Below are positions 13,707 through 22,078 of a DNA stretch of 34,686 bases, piece by piece. The notes under the pieces were generated by a model. That model was not told where the DNA came from, searched no databases, and saw only the letters and a list, made by a program, of their open reading frames with translations. This DNA comes from DATKQY01 sp035532475. GTDB taxonomy: Bacteria; Actinomycetota; Acidimicrobiia; Acidimicrobiales; Bog-793. Made by a program: the position numbers and the translations under genes. The stretch covers positions 1 to 34,686 of the forward strand of contig DATKQY010000081.1 of assembly GCA_035532475.1 (NCBI GenBank), in the 5' to 3' direction. Each line of letters starts with the position of its first letter. Within the stretch, counting starts at the first letter, position 1.

Positions 13707-15517
13707 GTCGGCGCCTCCCAGACGGTGATCGCCTCGGCCGGGAGCTCGACGGCGCACCGGTCGCCCGGCGCGAGGCCCGTGTCGTGATCGGTGCGGGCGC
13801 GCAGCTCGAGGCCGTCGGCCACGCTGAGGACGAGGTCCATCGTGACGCCGCGGTCGACGGTGTCGACCACGACGGCCGGCAGGCCCCCTCGAGGGGAGAG
13901 CACGACGCGTTCGGGGCGGATGCACCACAGCACGCCGAAGCCCGGGGCCGGGCCGGGGCGGGTTCGGGGGCCGCGCAGCACCGTCCCGCCCGCCAGGAGG
14001 GCTCCATCGGCTCGCATCGTGCCCCTCATGATGTTCGCGATGCCGAGCAGCCGCGCCACCTCGGGGGAGGCCGGGGCCCCGAACACCTCGCGACGGGTTC
14101 CCGCCTGGAGCAGCCTGCCGGCCGCGATGACGACGATCTCGTCGGCGAGCACGGCGGCCTCCTCCGGGTCGTGGGTCACGAGGACGGTCGACAGCCCGGT
14201 CTCGCGCTGGAGCTGGCGGAGCTCGAGACGGAGCTCCTCGCGCAACGGCGCGTCCAGCGCCGAGAACGGCTCGTCCAATAGCAGGATCTCCGGCGAGCCG
14301 CAGAGCGCCTGGGCCAGGCAGACGCGCTGGCGCTGGCCGCCCGAGAGCTCTCGCGGGAAGCGGTCGGCGAGCCCGTCGAGGCGCAGCCGCGAGAGCCAGT
14401 GCGCCGCAAGGCCCTCGTCGGCCCCGACGGCGAACGTCAGCTGCCGCCAGACCGTGAGGTGGGGGAGGAGGGCGAGGCTTTGCGGCACGTAGCCGACCCG
14501 GCGCCGCTCGACGGGGACGTCGCTCACGAGACGATCGCCATAGTGGACGCGCCCGGGCGCCGCGCCGTACAGGCCCGCCGCGCAGCGGAGGGTCACGGAC
14601 TTGCCAGAGCCCGAGGGCCCGAGGATCGCGAGATGCGGGCTCGTCGCCGCGTGGGCGAGGGCGAGGCGGAAGTCACCGAGGTCGAGCGCCAGGTCGACCC
14701 CGAGGGGTGCCAGCGGGACGGGCCGAGGCGCGCTCGCCGGCGGCAGCTCGCCGACCCGGCGCCGCCGGCGTGGTCGGAGGCGGGTGAGGGCCACGACGAA
14801 CGCGGCGGCGCCGAGGGCGAGCGCGGTCGGGGCCTCCGTCGGCGAGAGGCCGGCGCCGCTGAATTGCAGGTAGGTGAAGACCGGCAGGGAGTAGGGGTGG
14901 TAGGCAACGATCACCGTCGCCCCGTACTCGCCGAAGGCGCGCAGCCACGACAGGAGGAGGCCGGCGCGCAGCGCGTCGGCACACGCCGGCACGGCGACGA
15001 GGGTGAAGCGCGCCAGGGGGCCCCGGCCGAGGGTGGCGGCGACCTCGACCAGCCCGGGGTCGAGGGCGGAGAACGCCGCTCGCGCCGACGTGACGAGGAA
15101 GGGTGCCGCGACGAAGGTCTGCGCGAGGACGATGCCGACGAGCGACTCGGTGAGCCGTCCTCCGCTCAGGCGTCCGAGCCAGGTGTAGGGGCCGACGATG
15201 TAGACGAGCAGGAGGCCGCTGACGAGCGGCGGCAGGGCGAGCGGGAGCTGGGCGACGATGCCGAGCACAGCCGCGAGGCGGCCGTGCGAGCGGGAGAGGA
15301 GCCAGGCAAACGGCGTCCCGAGGAGGGCGATGACCGCGACCGAGATGGTCGCGGTCAGCACGGAGACCCCGAGGGCGGCGAACAGCCCCGGCGCCGCGAA
15401 GCCGTTGTCGTGGGTCGTCGCGAGACGGACGACGAACGCGCCGACGGGGATCGCGAGGTAGAGCGCCAGCAGGCCGCTCAGCCAGGTGAGGGGGCTGTGC
15501 AGCGCCCGCCGGCTCAC
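13703..15517 (-). CDS. modBC: Fused molybdate ABC transporter permease-ATPase (ModB-ModC)
   Basis: A single 604-residue reading frame carries both transporter parts. Residues 1-245 are a ModB-type permease: several membrane spans, LPLALPPLVSGLLLVYIVGP near 91-110, and the EAA coupling loop EVAATLGRG at about 158-166. An Arg/Pro-rich linker (about 246-272) leads to a ModC-type ATPase with Walker A GPSGSGKS (300-307), a Q-loop at 346, signature LSGGQRQRV (from 391), Walker B LLLDEP (D415, E416) and His449. A TOBE-like domain (about 485-604) ends the protein. GTG 15517 overlaps the modA stop by 4 nt. Fused ModBC proteins are known in some bacteria such as Anabaena but are not the usual arrangement. 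Confidence 0.93.
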   Translation of the reverse strand: MSRRALHSPLTWLSGLLALYLAIPVGAFVVRLATTHDNGFAAPGLFAALGVSVLTATISVAVIALLGTPFAWLLSRSHGRLAAVLGIVAQLPLALPPLVSGLLLVYIVGPYTWLGRLSGGRLTESLVGIVLAQTFVAAPFLVTSARAAFSALDPGLVEVAATLGRGPLARFTLVAVPACADALRAGLLLSWLRAFGEYGATVIVAYHPYSLPVFTYLQFSGAGLSPTEAPTALALGAAAFVVALTRLRPRRRRRVGELPPASAPRPVPLAPLGVDLALDLGDFRLALAHAATSPHLAILGPSGSGKSVTLRCAAGLYGAAPGRVHYGDRLVSDVPVERRRVGYVPQSLALLPHLTVWRQLTFAVGADEGLAAHWLSRLRLDGLADRFPRELSGGQRQRVCLAQALCGSPEILLLDEPFSALDAPLREELRLELRQLQRETGLSTVLVTHDPEEAAVLADEIVVIAAGRLLQAGTRREVFGAPASPEVARLLGIANIMRGTMRADGALLAGGTVLRGPRTRPGPAPGFGVLWCIRPERVVLSPRGGLPAVVVDTVDRGVTMDLVLSVADGLELRARTDHDTGLAPGDRCAVELPAEAITVWEAPT

Positions 15518-16476
15518 TGCACGGCGAGGAGCTTTCGCAGGCCGCTCGGCACGTCGCTCGTCGCTCCCTCGATCCTTGGCCGGAGGACCTGGAGTCCCTC
15601 CCGCTCGAGCAGCGCGCGCCCCTTGGTGCCGAGGAGGTACTCGACGAAGGAAACCGCCGCTGCGGGGTGCGGCGCGCCCCGAAGGATCGTAACGGTGTAC
15701 GTGGCGGCGAGGAAGATCTTGCCCAGCTTGATCGTCGGGATGCCGGCAGCCTTCGCCTCGCTCGAGTAGAAGAAGCCGGCGTCGAGCTGGCCCGACTGCA
15801 GCAGGCCGACGAGGGTCTGCTCCGGGTAGACGTTCGCGCTCGTCGCGCTCACCGATGCGAGGTGCGAGTCGCCGTAGACGGCGGCAGCGGCCGCGAGGGC
15901 GCGCACGGTGAGGGCACCCTTTGGATCGACCGCCGGATCGGTGCGCCCGACGCGAAAGCCGGGCGCCGTGATGACCTTGTACCACGGCTCGGTCGTCAGC
16001 GCCTTGGCGAAGGAGCTGTGCGGGTTGTAGCCGAGCACGAGCGGCGACTGGCCGAACTCGACATACCAGCTGACGTAGCTGCCGTTCGCCGCCCCCTCGA
16101 GCTTCTGGTTCACCGAGGGGCTCGCGCTGATGAAGACGTCACCGCGCTGGACGCCACCTTCGATCTCGTTCGCGAGGGCCACCGCACCGCCTGCGAAGCC
16201 GACGAACGTGTAGCCGGTGGCCGCGTGGAAGCGGGGACCGAGCACGTTCTCGAGCGCGTCCTGCAGCGAGGCGGCGTAGAGGACGTCGGCGTTGCCGGAA
16301 TGGCGCTTCGTCGTGCCGGTTGCCGCCGGCGCGGCCACCGCGAGCACCAGAGCCGGCAGCACGGCGGCGAGCGTGCTGCGGGCGAGCATACGGGCGCGGG
16401 TGCCCCCCGGGCGGCCTCGCCCGGCCCGGCGGCCGCCGGGCCGGGGTGTCGTCCTCCGGTGTCGGCCATCCCGCAA
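15514..16476 (-). CDS. modA: Molybdate/tungstate-binding periplasmic protein (ModA/WtpA-like)
   Basis: The extracytoplasmic oxyanion receptor of the transporter. The mature part begins DVLYAASLQDALENVLGPRF, followed by ANEIEGGVQRGDVFISAS, YVEFGQSPLVLGYNP, VGRTDPAVDPKGALTV and LLQSGQLDAGFFYSSEA. The TDPxxDPKG segment recalls the WtpA group, so tungstate as well as molybdate is possible. Start choice: TTG 16476 has a perfect AGGAGG 5 nt upstream and yields 320 aa with a long basic n-region. ATG 16389 would start directly at the signal peptide (MLARSTLAAVLPALVLAVAA) but has no ribosome site. No lipobox Cys is seen. It heads the operon, behind a well-formed promoter. Confidence 0.88.
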   Translation of the reverse strand: MRDGRHRRTTPRPGGRRAGRGRPGGTRARMLARSTLAAVLPALVLAVAAPAATGTTKRHSGNADVLYAASLQDALENVLGPRFHAATGYTFVGFAGGAVALANEIEGGVQRGDVFISASPSVNQKLEGAANGSYVSWYVEFGQSPLVLGYNPHSSFAKALTTEPWYKVITAPGFRVGRTDPAVDPKGALTVRALAAAAAVYGDSHLASVSATSANVYPEQTLVGLLQSGQLDAGFFYSSEAKAAGIPTIKLGKIFLAATYTVTILRGAPHPAAAVSFVEYLLGTKGRALLEREGLQVLRPRIEGATSDVPSGLRKLLAVQ

Positions 16477-16518
16477 GGTGTCCTCCTGAGCTAGGCAAGT
16501 GTCGATTGACTGACGCAA

Positions 16519-16548
16519 AAGATAGTTGCCAAGTCGAGGTCCGGCAAC
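16519..16548 (-). promoter_or_regulatory. modA promoter overlapped by inverted repeat GTTGCC-N12-GGCAAC
   Basis: On the - strand, TTGCCG (16547-16542) and TATCTT (16524-16519) are 17 nt apart, a good sigma-A-type promoter. The predicted start is near 16512, with a leader of about 36 nt ending in AGGAGG (16487-16482). Perfect 6-bp arms at 16525-16530 and 16543-16548 overlap the -35 and touch the -10, so a bound protein would block polymerase. A third half-site GGCAA (+ strand) is at 16494-16498. The regulator encoded in the same operon is the likely binder. This is not the E. coli ModE consensus. Confidence 0.6.
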
Positions 16549-16675
16549 CGCGCCGACGCCGGCCGGCGGCGCCGTGGATCTGCACCACGGGACCTTGGGC
16601 GGTATCCGGGGGGGTCGCGCGTGGTGCATGATCGTGCTCCAGGCGGGCGCCATACCGCCGGAGGAGCTGACGGAG

Positions 16676-16873
16676 ATGCTCGCGAACATTCTTGGGCCCG
16701 ACGGGATCATCGTCATCGTGGTCGTCGCCCTCGTGCTGCTCTTCGGGGCGAGCCGCCTCCCGAAGCTCGCCCGCGGGCTCGGCAGTGCGTCCCACGAGTT
16801 CAAAAAGGGCATGGCGGAGGGCGACCCCGATGCCGGGTCGACCGGCGAGGGCGGGAAGACCGAAGGCCGGTAG
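16676..16873 (+). CDS. tatA: Twin-arginine translocase subunit TatA
   Basis: A 65-residue TatA/E protein: a short N-terminus, one membrane span (IIVIVVVALVLLFG, about 11-24) ending in the conserved Phe-Gly hinge, then an amphipathic helix (RLPKLARGLGSASHEFKKGM, 27-46) and a short acidic, polar tail. It forms the pore-like element of the Tat export pathway for folded proteins. ATG 16676 is preferred over the in-frame ATG 16628 because it has GGAGGAG 9 nt upstream and gives the usual TatA N-terminus. It is divergent from modA. Tat exports many folded molybdoenzymes, so the location next to molybdenum genes may be meaningful, but tatA is also a housekeeping gene. Confidence 0.9.
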   Translation: MLANILGPDGIIVIVVVALVLLFGASRLPKLARGLGSASHEFKKGMAEGDPDAGSTGEGGKTEGR

Positions 16874-17243
16874 CAGCCGTGCGCGACCGCCTCGCGCTCG
16901 CCCGCCTCGTCGGGGCGGACGGCGCCGGCGAGGCGGGCGGAACCTGGCCCGCCGCGGGCCGGTCGGGGCTGGCCCAGCTCAGGGCGTGCGGGTAACCGCC
17001 CGTCGCCAGGCCAGCCGAGGGCGCCGCCAGGGCACCCACCTCCCCGACGGCACCGTCCACGGCGAGCCTCGCTCGCCTCGAGCACGCCCGTAGGGCGGCC
17101 CCGCCCGGGGTTCGCCTCCCCGCCGCGGGGCGCTTCGACGCCGGCGTGCCCGGCCACCAGGACCGAGGCGGTGTCCGGAGCGGTCCACCGGCTCGAGTCG
17201 AAGGGCGGCCCCGTGGCGGAGCCGCCGAGCGCCAGGCGGCACC
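16874..17243. other. Intergenic region after tatA
   Basis: 370 bp with no convincing gene on either strand. It contains a strong GC hairpin near its left end (listed separately) and GC-rich sequence elsewhere. No RNA gene was recognised. Confidence 0.6.
16901..16937. terminator. Hairpin CCCGCCTCG-N19-CGAGGCGGG
   Basis: A perfect 9-bp stem with a 19-nt loop, 27 bp after the tatA stop. There is no T-run, but position and stem strength make it a plausible end of the tatA transcript. Confidence 0.4.
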
Positions 17244-18134
17244 TCAGGAACGGGGCGTGAGGCGGAGCGCCCGGGCGAGGGTGGCCCAGCCCTCGGAGGG
17301 CAGGGCAGTCGGGTCGTCGGCGAGCAGCTGCACGGCGACGTGGTCGGCTCCCGCCTCGAGGTGGTCGCGAACCCGGCTCGCGACGTGCTCCTCGTGCCCC
17401 CAGGCGACGACGGCGTCGACCAGCCGGTCGCTCCCGTCGCCGGTGACGTCCTCCTCGGAGAAGCCGAGGCGGCGCAGGTTCCGGACGTAGTTGGGCAGGC
17501 GCAGATAGGCGCCGAGGTGCCGGCGGGCGATCGCCCGCGCGCGTGCGGGATCGCTCTCGAGCACGACCGCCTGCTCCGGGCAGAGGAGCGGGCCGTCGCC
17601 GAGCACCGAGCGGGCGAACTCGCTGTGCTCGACAGGGACGAGGTAAGGGTGTGCCCCGTCGGCGCGTGCCGCCGCCAGCTCGAGCATGCGCGGGCCGAGC
17701 GCGGCGAGGACGCGTGGCGGGCGCGTCGGCGGGCGGGGAGCGTCGAAGCGCGCGGCGTCCATGGCGTCGAGGTAGGCCGCCATCGCCTCGAGGGGCCGGC
17801 CGTAGCGGTGGCCCCGCCCGTCGACGAGCGGTTGGTGCGAGACGCCGATGCCGAGCAGGAAGCGGTCGTCGAACGCCTCGGCGAGGGTCAGCTGACCGGC
17901 CGCCATCGCCTGGGCGTCACGCGCCCAGATGTTGGCGATCCCGGTCGCGAGGACGATGCGCTCGGTCGTGCACAGCAGCAGCGCGGCGTTCGCGAACGGC
18001 TCCCGACGCACGGCCTCGCCGACCCAGATCGCGCCGTAGCCGAGGCGTTCCAGGTCGAGCGCCCCCCGGCGAGCCACGGCCGAGGGCTGCAGGTCGAGCG
18101 CGGTGGTCCAGACCCCGACGGTGCCGAGCTCCAT
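17244..18134 (-). CDS. LLM-class (F420-type) oxidoreductase, TIGR03620-like
   Basis: A 296-residue luciferase-like oxidoreductase. It starts with GTVGVWTTALDLQPSAVA and has LERLGYGAIWVGEAVRREPF, TERIVLATGIANIWARD, FLLGIGVSHQPLV and ARADGAHPYLVPVEH. The overall pattern matches the mycobacterial subgroup called F420-dependent (MSMEG_4141 type, from memory). ATG 18134 is supported by AGGAG 6 nt upstream. It is unrelated in detail to the LLM protein at 5803 and belongs to a different subgroup. It is divergent from the PIG-L deacetylase gene. Its substrate cannot be inferred. Confidence 0.85.
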   Translation of the reverse strand: MELGTVGVWTTALDLQPSAVARRGALDLERLGYGAIWVGEAVRREPFANAALLLCTTERIVLATGIANIWARDAQAMAAGQLTLAEAFDDRFLLGIGVSHQPLVDGRGHRYGRPLEAMAAYLDAMDAARFDAPRPPTRPPRVLAALGPRMLELAAARADGAHPYLVPVEHSEFARSVLGDGPLLCPEQAVVLESDPARARAIARRHLGAYLRLPNYVRNLRRLGFSEEDVTGDGSDRLVDAVVAWGHEEHVASRVRDHLEAGADHVAVQLLADDPTALPSEGWATLARALRLTPRS

Positions 18135-18445
18135 CGCAATCTCCTAGGTCGAGCCGGCGCGAGGGAGTCGCAGGAGCGGTGGGCGGAGGGCACTGGGCCG
18201 AGGTGGCCCGGCCAGGCTCCCGTCGAGGCGCGCCGGCCGGCCCGGAGGGACGGGCGCGCGCCAGCCGCCAGGGAAGCCGTCACCACGCGCGGCGAGGGCG
18301 CGGCGTCCGGGCCAGCCCGCCGGAGCGGAGATACCTGACATTCCTCGGAGCGTATCGCCGTCGGCCCGGGAGCACCTGACCGGGGCGCTAGCGTGCCGCG
18401 TGCGGCGGCGCGGACGTCTGGGACCGACGGCGCGGAGGCAGCACG
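18135..18445. other. Divergent intergenic region
   Basis: 311 bp between an LLM oxidoreductase and a PIG-L deacetylase. It holds the ribosome site of the former (AGGAG, 18141-18145, - strand) and a TAGCGT box (18389-18394) upstream of the latter. Nothing else was recognised. Confidence 0.6.
18389..18394 (+). promoter_or_regulatory. -10 box TAGCGT upstream of the PIG-L gene
   Basis: TAGCGT, the same hexamer seen before three leaderless genes in this window, would start transcription near 18401 and give a leader of about 45 nt ending in GGAGG before ATG 18446. Confidence 0.45.
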
Positions 18446-19222
18446 ATGGGATCGACCGAAGGTGCACGGCCGCAGGGGCCGGCGCTCCCCGACGAGCGGC
18501 CGGCGCAGGCGCGGCTGCCGTTGCTCGACGAAGGTTGGCACCGCGTGCTTGCCGTGGTGGCCCATCCGGACGACCTGGAGTTCGGGGCGGCGAGCGCGGT
18601 GGCGCGTTGGACCTCGCAGGGCAAGCAGGTCTCGTACCTGCTCGCCACCCGGGGCGAGGCCGGCATCGACGGGATCGAGCCGGAACGGGCGGGGGTGCTG
18701 CGCGAGGCGGAGGAGCGGGCGAGCGCCCGGGTCGTCGGCGTCGGGGAGGTCGACTTCCTCGACCACGAAGACGGCGTGGTCGAGTACGGGCCGCGGCTGC
18801 GACGCGACATCGCGTCCGCCATCCGCCGGACACGTCCCGATCTCGTCCTCTCGCTCAGCCACCGCCTGGAGATGGGCGGCTGGATCAACATGGCCGATCA
18901 CCGGGCCGTCGGCCTCGCGGTCATCGACGCGGTCCGAGATGCCGGGAACCGCTGGGTCTTCCGCGATCTCGCCGAGCAGGGGATCGAACCGTGGAACGGT
19001 GTGCGCATGACGGCCTTCTTCGCGTCGCCGGCACCGACGCACGCGGTCGACGTGACCGGCCACATCGACCGAGGCGTCGAGTCGCTGCGCTGCCACGCGG
19101 CGTACATCGCCGGGCTCGGCAACGACTTCGACCCTGAGGCCTTCCTGCGCGAGAGCGCCGCGGGGAGCGGGCGGCGGGCCGGCTGTGAGTACGCCGTGCT
19201 GCTGGAGGTGTTGGGGAGCTGA
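18446..19222 (+). CDS. PIG-L family zinc-dependent deacetylase
   Basis: A 258-residue LmbE/PIG-L hydrolase that removes acetyl groups from N-acetylglucosamine-type sugars. Zinc-ligand motifs are AHPDDLEFG (H40, D43) and NMADHRAVG (H152). Between them are LLATRGEAG, AEERASARVVGVGEVDFLDH and PDLVLSLSHR. The first 30 residues are polar and not conserved. ATG 18446 has GGAGG 7 nt upstream. The family includes MshB of mycothiol synthesis, but the HPDDLEF signature is not specific enough to claim that; other substrates are equally possible. It is a single-gene unit convergent with the transporter at 19244. Confidence 0.87.
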   Translation: MGSTEGARPQGPALPDERPAQARLPLLDEGWHRVLAVVAHPDDLEFGAASAVARWTSQGKQVSYLLATRGEAGIDGIEPERAGVLREAEERASARVVGVGEVDFLDHEDGVVEYGPRLRRDIASAIRRTRPDLVLSLSHRLEMGGWINMADHRAVGLAVIDAVRDAGNRWVFRDLAEQGIEPWNGVRMTAFFASPAPTHAVDVTGHIDRGVESLRCHAAYIAGLGNDFDPEAFLRESAAGSGRRAGCEYAVLLEVLGS

Positions 19223-19243
19223 GCGTCGCGCGCCCGAAGGGCC

Positions 19244-20530
19244 TCACGGCGGCGGCGTCGCCGTCTCGGGCAGGGCCGCCGGCGCCACACGGAGGCGCTC
19301 GGTCGTACGGGTGAGCAGGACGGCCGCGGCCGAGCCGGCGCCGAGGACGCAGATCACGACGGCCATTGGCAGCGCGGTGCGCGGCCCGGCGATCCCGACC
19401 AGGGGGGCGACGGCGGCGCCGATCAGGAACTGGGCGCTGCCGACGAGCGCCGACGCGCTGCCGGACTCTTGCGGGTGGTCCTGGAGGGCGAGCGCCGCGC
19501 CGTTCGGGAGGATGAGACCCATGCTCGCGACGGTGACGAACAGCGGGACGAGGAGGGCGAACACCCCGGCGTGGGCGACGGCCGCGGCGAGGAGCCCGGT
19601 GCCTCCGGCCGCGCAGGACAGCGCGCCCGCGGTGAAGATCCTCGCCGGGTGGACGCGCCGGACGAGGTGCCCGGAGACCTGGCTCGCCGCCAGGATGCCG
19701 AAGGCGTTCGAGGCGAAGGCCACGCTGAACAGCTGCGGCGAGAGGTGGAACACGTTCTGCAGGACGAAGGGAGAGCCGGCGATGTAGGCGAACATCGCCC
19801 CCATCGACAGTCCCTGGGTGAGCGTGTAGCCGAGGAAGCGCCGATCGGCGAGCAACCGCCCGTAGGTGAGGAGGGTCGCCGCCAGGCCGCGTGACGTCCT
19901 CCGCAGCTCGGGCGGGTGCGTCTCGCGGAGCGCGACGACACCGATGCACCAGAGCAACGCGCCGGCCGCCGCGAGCGCGCCGAAGATGCCTCGCCAGTCG
20001 GTCACGTGCAGCAACTGGCCGCCCGCGAGCGGAGCGAGGATCGGGACGAGCCCGTTCACGAGCATCAGGAGCGAGAAGAGCCTCGCCGCGGCCGCGCCGG
20101 AGGTGAGGTCGCGCACCACGGTGCGCACCACGACGATCGCGGCCGCGGCCGCGCCGCCCTCGACGAGGCGGAGTGCGACGAGCACCCAGACGTCGGACAC
20201 GACGGCGCAGGCGGCCGAGGCCGCCGTGAACGTCGCGACGCCGGCGAGCAGCGAGACGCGACGACCTTTGCGGTCGCTCAGCGGTCCGACGAGCAGCTGT
20301 CCGAGCGCGAGTCCGACGAAGCACGTGGTGAGGGTGAGCTGCGCCGCGGCGGTGGAGCTGTGCAGGTCGCGGGTGAGGGAGGGCAGTGCCGGCAGGTACG
20401 TGTCGTTGGCGAGCGGGCCGAGTGCCGAGAGGGCGCCGAGCACGAGCACGAGATTGAACGGGACGGCGGACCCGGGCGGGCGACCGGCGCCGCTGGGCGG
20501 ATCGCTCCCGTCCCGTCCCGTCAGGCCCAC
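19244..20530 (-). CDS. Bcr/CflA-type MFS multidrug exporter
   Basis: A 428-residue major-facilitator transporter with about 12 membrane spans. DTYLPALPSLTRDL lies after the first helix and the MFS motif A GPLSDRKGRR between helices 2 and 3, both typical of the Bcr/CflA drug-efflux group. Later landmarks are ALRLVEGGAAAAAIVVVR, LAPLAGGQLL and MGLILPNGAALAL. The open frame starts at ATG 20575, but GTG 20530 is preferred: TAGCGT (20543-20538) ends 7 nt before it, a leaderless promoter. The 15 residues lost are not conserved-looking. It is monocistronic and convergent with PIG-L. The exported compound is unknown. Confidence 0.87.
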   Translation of the reverse strand: MGLTGRDGSDPPSGAGRPPGSAVPFNLVLVLGALSALGPLANDTYLPALPSLTRDLHSSTAAAQLTLTTCFVGLALGQLLVGPLSDRKGRRVSLLAGVATFTAASAACAVVSDVWVLVALRLVEGGAAAAAIVVVRTVVRDLTSGAAAARLFSLLMLVNGLVPILAPLAGGQLLHVTDWRGIFGALAAAGALLWCIGVVALRETHPPELRRTSRGLAATLLTYGRLLADRRFLGYTLTQGLSMGAMFAYIAGSPFVLQNVFHLSPQLFSVAFASNAFGILAASQVSGHLVRRVHPARIFTAGALSCAAGGTGLLAAAVAHAGVFALLVPLFVTVASMGLILPNGAALALQDHPQESGSASALVGSAQFLIGAAVAPLVGIAGPRTALPMAVVICVLGAGSAAAVLLTRTTERLRVAPAALPETATPPP

Positions 20531-20537
20531 CCGCCGC

Positions 20538-20543
20538 ACGCTA
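20538..20543 (-). promoter_or_regulatory. -10 box TAGCGT of leaderless MFS transcript
   Basis: TAGCGT ends 7 nt before GTG 20530. There is no clear -35. It matches the hexamers before DinB (24198-24193) and the M48 peptidase (34547-34552). Confidence 0.5.
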
Positions 20544-20822
20544 GTGGTCCACCGGCCGGTCGCCGGGGCCCGCATGGTGGCATCATGACTGCTCCGGGCG
20601 CCTTTGTGGGTTCTGCCGGTCGCCGGGTCAGCTCGGGACTCGGTCGGCGCGTCCCGTCATCTGTGCCGAACTGGATCAACGGCGACACCACCGACCAGGG
20701 GGTCACCCGGAACACCCTCGGCCGGCGCCAGCGTCGGACCTCGGTGACGCCAGCATGGGAGCGGTTGAGACCGAACGAGGGCCAAAGCCCGTGCGTCGTC
20801 GCGACGGAACGGCGGACAATCC

Positions 20823-21662
20823 CTACGCGGATGCGCCCCCCGAGGCGTCGAGGACTTCGGCCAGTCGAGCAGCGAAGGCTCGCGGGCGCAGGACGGAACC
20901 CGCGTGGCCGCCGGGGAACTCGACAAGCGGCCTTCCCAGCTCGTCTGCAAGAGCCTGGGTGCACCGACGGGCGAAACCGTCACCCGGCGTCTGGCCCGCC
21001 GCAGGCACGATTCGACCGGCGAAGGCGTGCAGGCCAGCCAGGTCGAGGCGGTAGCGGCGGACAGCAGGGGCGTCGTGGGTCAGGAAGAACACCAGGTTCG
21101 CGATGCGCTCGGGCTTGGGCGGCCCGATATCGACCCCGGGCTCACGATCGTCGTGGTTGACGCCGGCGATGGCGACGAACTTCCTCATGGCTGCGCCGAC
21201 GCCCTCACGGCGGTAGAGGGCTTCGACCTCCTCCTGACCCCGGACCGCTTCATCGCGTTCGGGTTCCGGGAGTAGTTCGGTCGCGGGCGGTTCGTGTGCC
21301 ACGAGAAGCCGCACCTGCTCTGGATGGCGGGCGATCAGGTCCAAACCGAGCAGCGCCCCGAGGCTTGCGCCGAAGACGAGCACCGGCTCGTCGGTCACCG
21401 CCGTGAGCAGCCGGGAAGCGTCGTCACTGTGCGTCGACAGATCGAGGGCGGCGCTCGGACCGTCGAGCGTGCTGCGCGAGAGACCCCGGCGGTCGTAGCT
21501 CAGGACCGTGTAGCGATCCACCAGATGACTCGCCAAGGCATCCATGCCGTCGGCGTCGCCGCCGCCGCCCTGGAGCATCAGCAGGAGCGGACCGCTTCCT
21601 TGGGTCTTGAAGTAGAGCGCTGCGCCCGGGACTCGCAGAAGGTCTGTTCCGGGTCCACCCAT
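20823..21662 (-). CDS. Alpha/beta hydrolase
   Basis: A 279-residue alpha/beta-hydrolase. The oxyanion region is LLLMLQGGGGDADG, the strand before the nucleophile includes YTVLSYDRRGLSRS, and the nucleophile elbow is GASLG with S100. The likely acid residue is in the segment after HAFAGRIVPAAG, and the catalytic His is in FPGGHAG near residue 258. The open frame runs to 21809. ATG 21662 is chosen because a GAGGTGG-like ribosome site lies 6 nt upstream and similarity begins there; ATG 21686 would add eight residues. It stands alone, with long non-coding stretches on both sides. Substrate is unknown. Confidence 0.85.
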   Translation of the reverse strand: MGGPGTDLLRVPGAALYFKTQGSGPLLLMLQGGGGDADGMDALASHLVDRYTVLSYDRRGLSRSTLDGPSAALDLSTHSDDASRLLTAVTDEPVLVFGASLGALLGLDLIARHPEQVRLLVAHEPPATELLPEPERDEAVRGQEEVEALYRREGVGAAMRKFVAIAGVNHDDREPGVDIGPPKPERIANLVFFLTHDAPAVRRYRLDLAGLHAFAGRIVPAAGQTPGDGFARRCTQALADELGRPLVEFPGGHAGSVLRPRAFAARLAEVLDASGGASA

Positions 21663-22078
21663 CTCGGACCACCTCGCCCTCTTCATGTCTGCGTGAGACC
21701 GACCGATGCTGCCGATCACCCCGACGGCCCGAAAGCCTCGTATCCCCAAAGCGCGTGTCGGTGCCGACTCGCACAGATGGAGGCACCGAACGCCAGCTTG
21801 TGCTGCCACGAGGCGTGCCCCGAACGCCCGGTGAACCGGTGGTCAATGGTGCGTCCCCGTCTAGGACGCGAGTCCGCGGACCGCGCCCGGTCGTCATCGC
21901 GGGTCCGTCTCGGACCGCCCGGCCGCGGCACTTCGAAGGCGTCGTTCGCGGCTCATCTCGAGGTGCTCGCGAGGGCGTTGATCGGTCATTCCCGCGTCTG
22001 ACCGATGAGCAGGCGGTGTCTTCGCGTCTGAAAAGCGAGACCGCGGGACCCGGTCCGTCGCTTCCTCCTCGCGAGCGC
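21663..22078. other. Non-coding stretch between hydrolase and FAD monooxygenase
   Basis: 416 bp, noticeably less GC-rich than the flanking genes. No frame on either strand shows the third-position bias of the real genes and I recognise no protein or RNA. It must contain the promoter of the alpha/beta hydrolase. A decayed gene is possible but unsupported. Confidence 0.55.

Noticed and set aside
13707..15985. Upstream part (15518-15985) of the long frame containing modBC
   Set aside because: This part overlaps modA on the same strand and has no permease-like sequence; GTG 15517 overlapping the modA stop is the sensible start.
16500..16560. ModE binding site or molybdenum-cofactor riboswitch upstream of modA
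   Set aside because: The dyad does not match the E. coli ModE consensus and the leader of about 36 nt is too short for the known Moco RNA.
17160..17230. Possible tRNA suggested by a GGCTCGAGTC T-loop-like stretch
   Set aside because: No acceptor stem, anticodon arm or proper GGTTCGAnTCC could be built around it.
20600..20822. Protein fragment on the + strand (WINGDTTDQGVTRNTLG region)
   Set aside because: No start, no coding bias and no recognised family; it is treated as non-coding.
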